The position numbers were made by a program, and so were the translations under genes. Under the pieces are notes generated by a model. That model ran no database searches and was not told the origin of the DNA. It worked only from the letters and a program-made list of their open reading frames with translations. From contig QGUP01000123.1 of the NCBI GenBank assembly GCA_003242505.1, positions 1 to 6,371 on the forward strand: 6,371 bases of DNA, given 5' to 3'. Each line of letters starts with the position of its first letter. Positions within the stretch are counted from its first letter, which is position 1. Positions 6,186 to 6,371 of the stretch are shown in pieces. This DNA comes from Bacillota bacterium (lineage in GTDB: Bacteria; Bacillota; Sulfobacillia; Symbiobacteriales; ZC4RG38).

Positions 6186-6371
6186 TCAACCTTGCTCCCG
6201 CCGCCAGCGGATGTCGGGCCGCCGGGCCGCCAGGGCCTCGTCCAGCCGGCCCACCGGGGTCCGGGTCGGCGCCGCCTTCACCTTCTCCGGCTCCTGGTGG
6301 GCTTCGTGGTAGATCCGGATCATCGCGTCGATGAACCGGTCCAGGGTCTCCTTGGACTCGGTCTCCGTCGG
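6186..6371 (-). CDS. gcvPB: Glycine dehydrogenase (decarboxylating) subunit 2, C-terminal end (partial)
   Basis: Only the last 61 residues and the TGA stop are in the window; the gene continues past the right edge. The fragment opens with PTETESKETLDRFIDAM and includes KAAPTRTPVGRLDEALAARR, ending in RWRREQG. This is the characteristic C-terminus of the P protein of glycine cleavage, and closing at RLDE..AARRP..RW is typical of the separate subunit 2 (GcvPB) of Bacillota and archaea. The intact enzyme (EC 1.4.4.2, with GcvPA) uses PLP to decarboxylate glycine and loads the aminomethyl group onto lipoyl-GcvH. The PLP lysine lies outside the window. gcvT, gcvH and gcvPA are expected just to the right. 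A single-chain GcvP is less likely but cannot be excluded from this piece alone. Confidence 0.9.
   Translation of the reverse strand, partial: PTETESKETLDRFIDAMIRIYHEAHQEPEKVKAAPTRTPVGRLDEALAARRPDIRWRREQG

Noticed and set aside
1..6371. Mobile element, CRISPR array or phage module
   Set aside because: No transposase, integrase, terminal inverted repeats, regularly spaced repeats or phage genes are visible, and base composition looks even across the window.

Overview
The window is very GC-rich (about 70% by eye) and every securely coding gene lies on the minus strand, so it reads right to left. Gene content points to a high-GC, possibly thermophilic member of the Bacillota (a Symbiobacterium- or Thermaerobacter-like lineage is my best guess). 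The reasons are a two-subunit-type glycine dehydrogenase (GcvPB), a LipM-type octanoyltransferase, a DUF1540 cysteine protein and strong GGAGG ribosome binding sites paired with GTG or TTG starts. The taxonomic call is inference; no rRNA or other marker is present.

In transcription order the layout is as follows. The C-terminal 61 residues of gcvPB enter from the right edge (6371-6186). A 78-bp gap follows that carries a perfect 15-bp GC hairpin. Next come a cytoplasmic class A beta-lactamase-fold serine hydrolase (6106-5270) and, 4 bp further on, a full-length HrpB-type DEAH-box helicase (5265-2731). An 80-bp gap contains a plausible sigma-A promoter. After it lie lipM (2650-1793), glyA (1778-537, 14 bp after lipM) and a small DUF1540 protein (497-189). 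A 16-bp stem terminator at 116-153 closes the run. Its T-rich side faces right, so it may also end a plus-strand gene whose possible last 30 codons occupy 1-93.

Functionally, gcvPB, lipM and glyA form a glycine/one-carbon set. GcvP decarboxylates glycine onto the lipoyl arm of GcvH. LipM supplies the octanoyl precursor of that lipoyl arm. GlyA interconverts serine and glycine using the methylene-tetrahydrofolate that glycine cleavage produces. The serine hydrolase and helicase sit in the middle of this set without an obvious metabolic link. I see no mobile element, CRISPR array, tRNA, rRNA or clearly new multi-gene system. The points worth a second look are the helicase insertion, the degenerate beta-lactamase active site, the two hairpins and the start-site choices.
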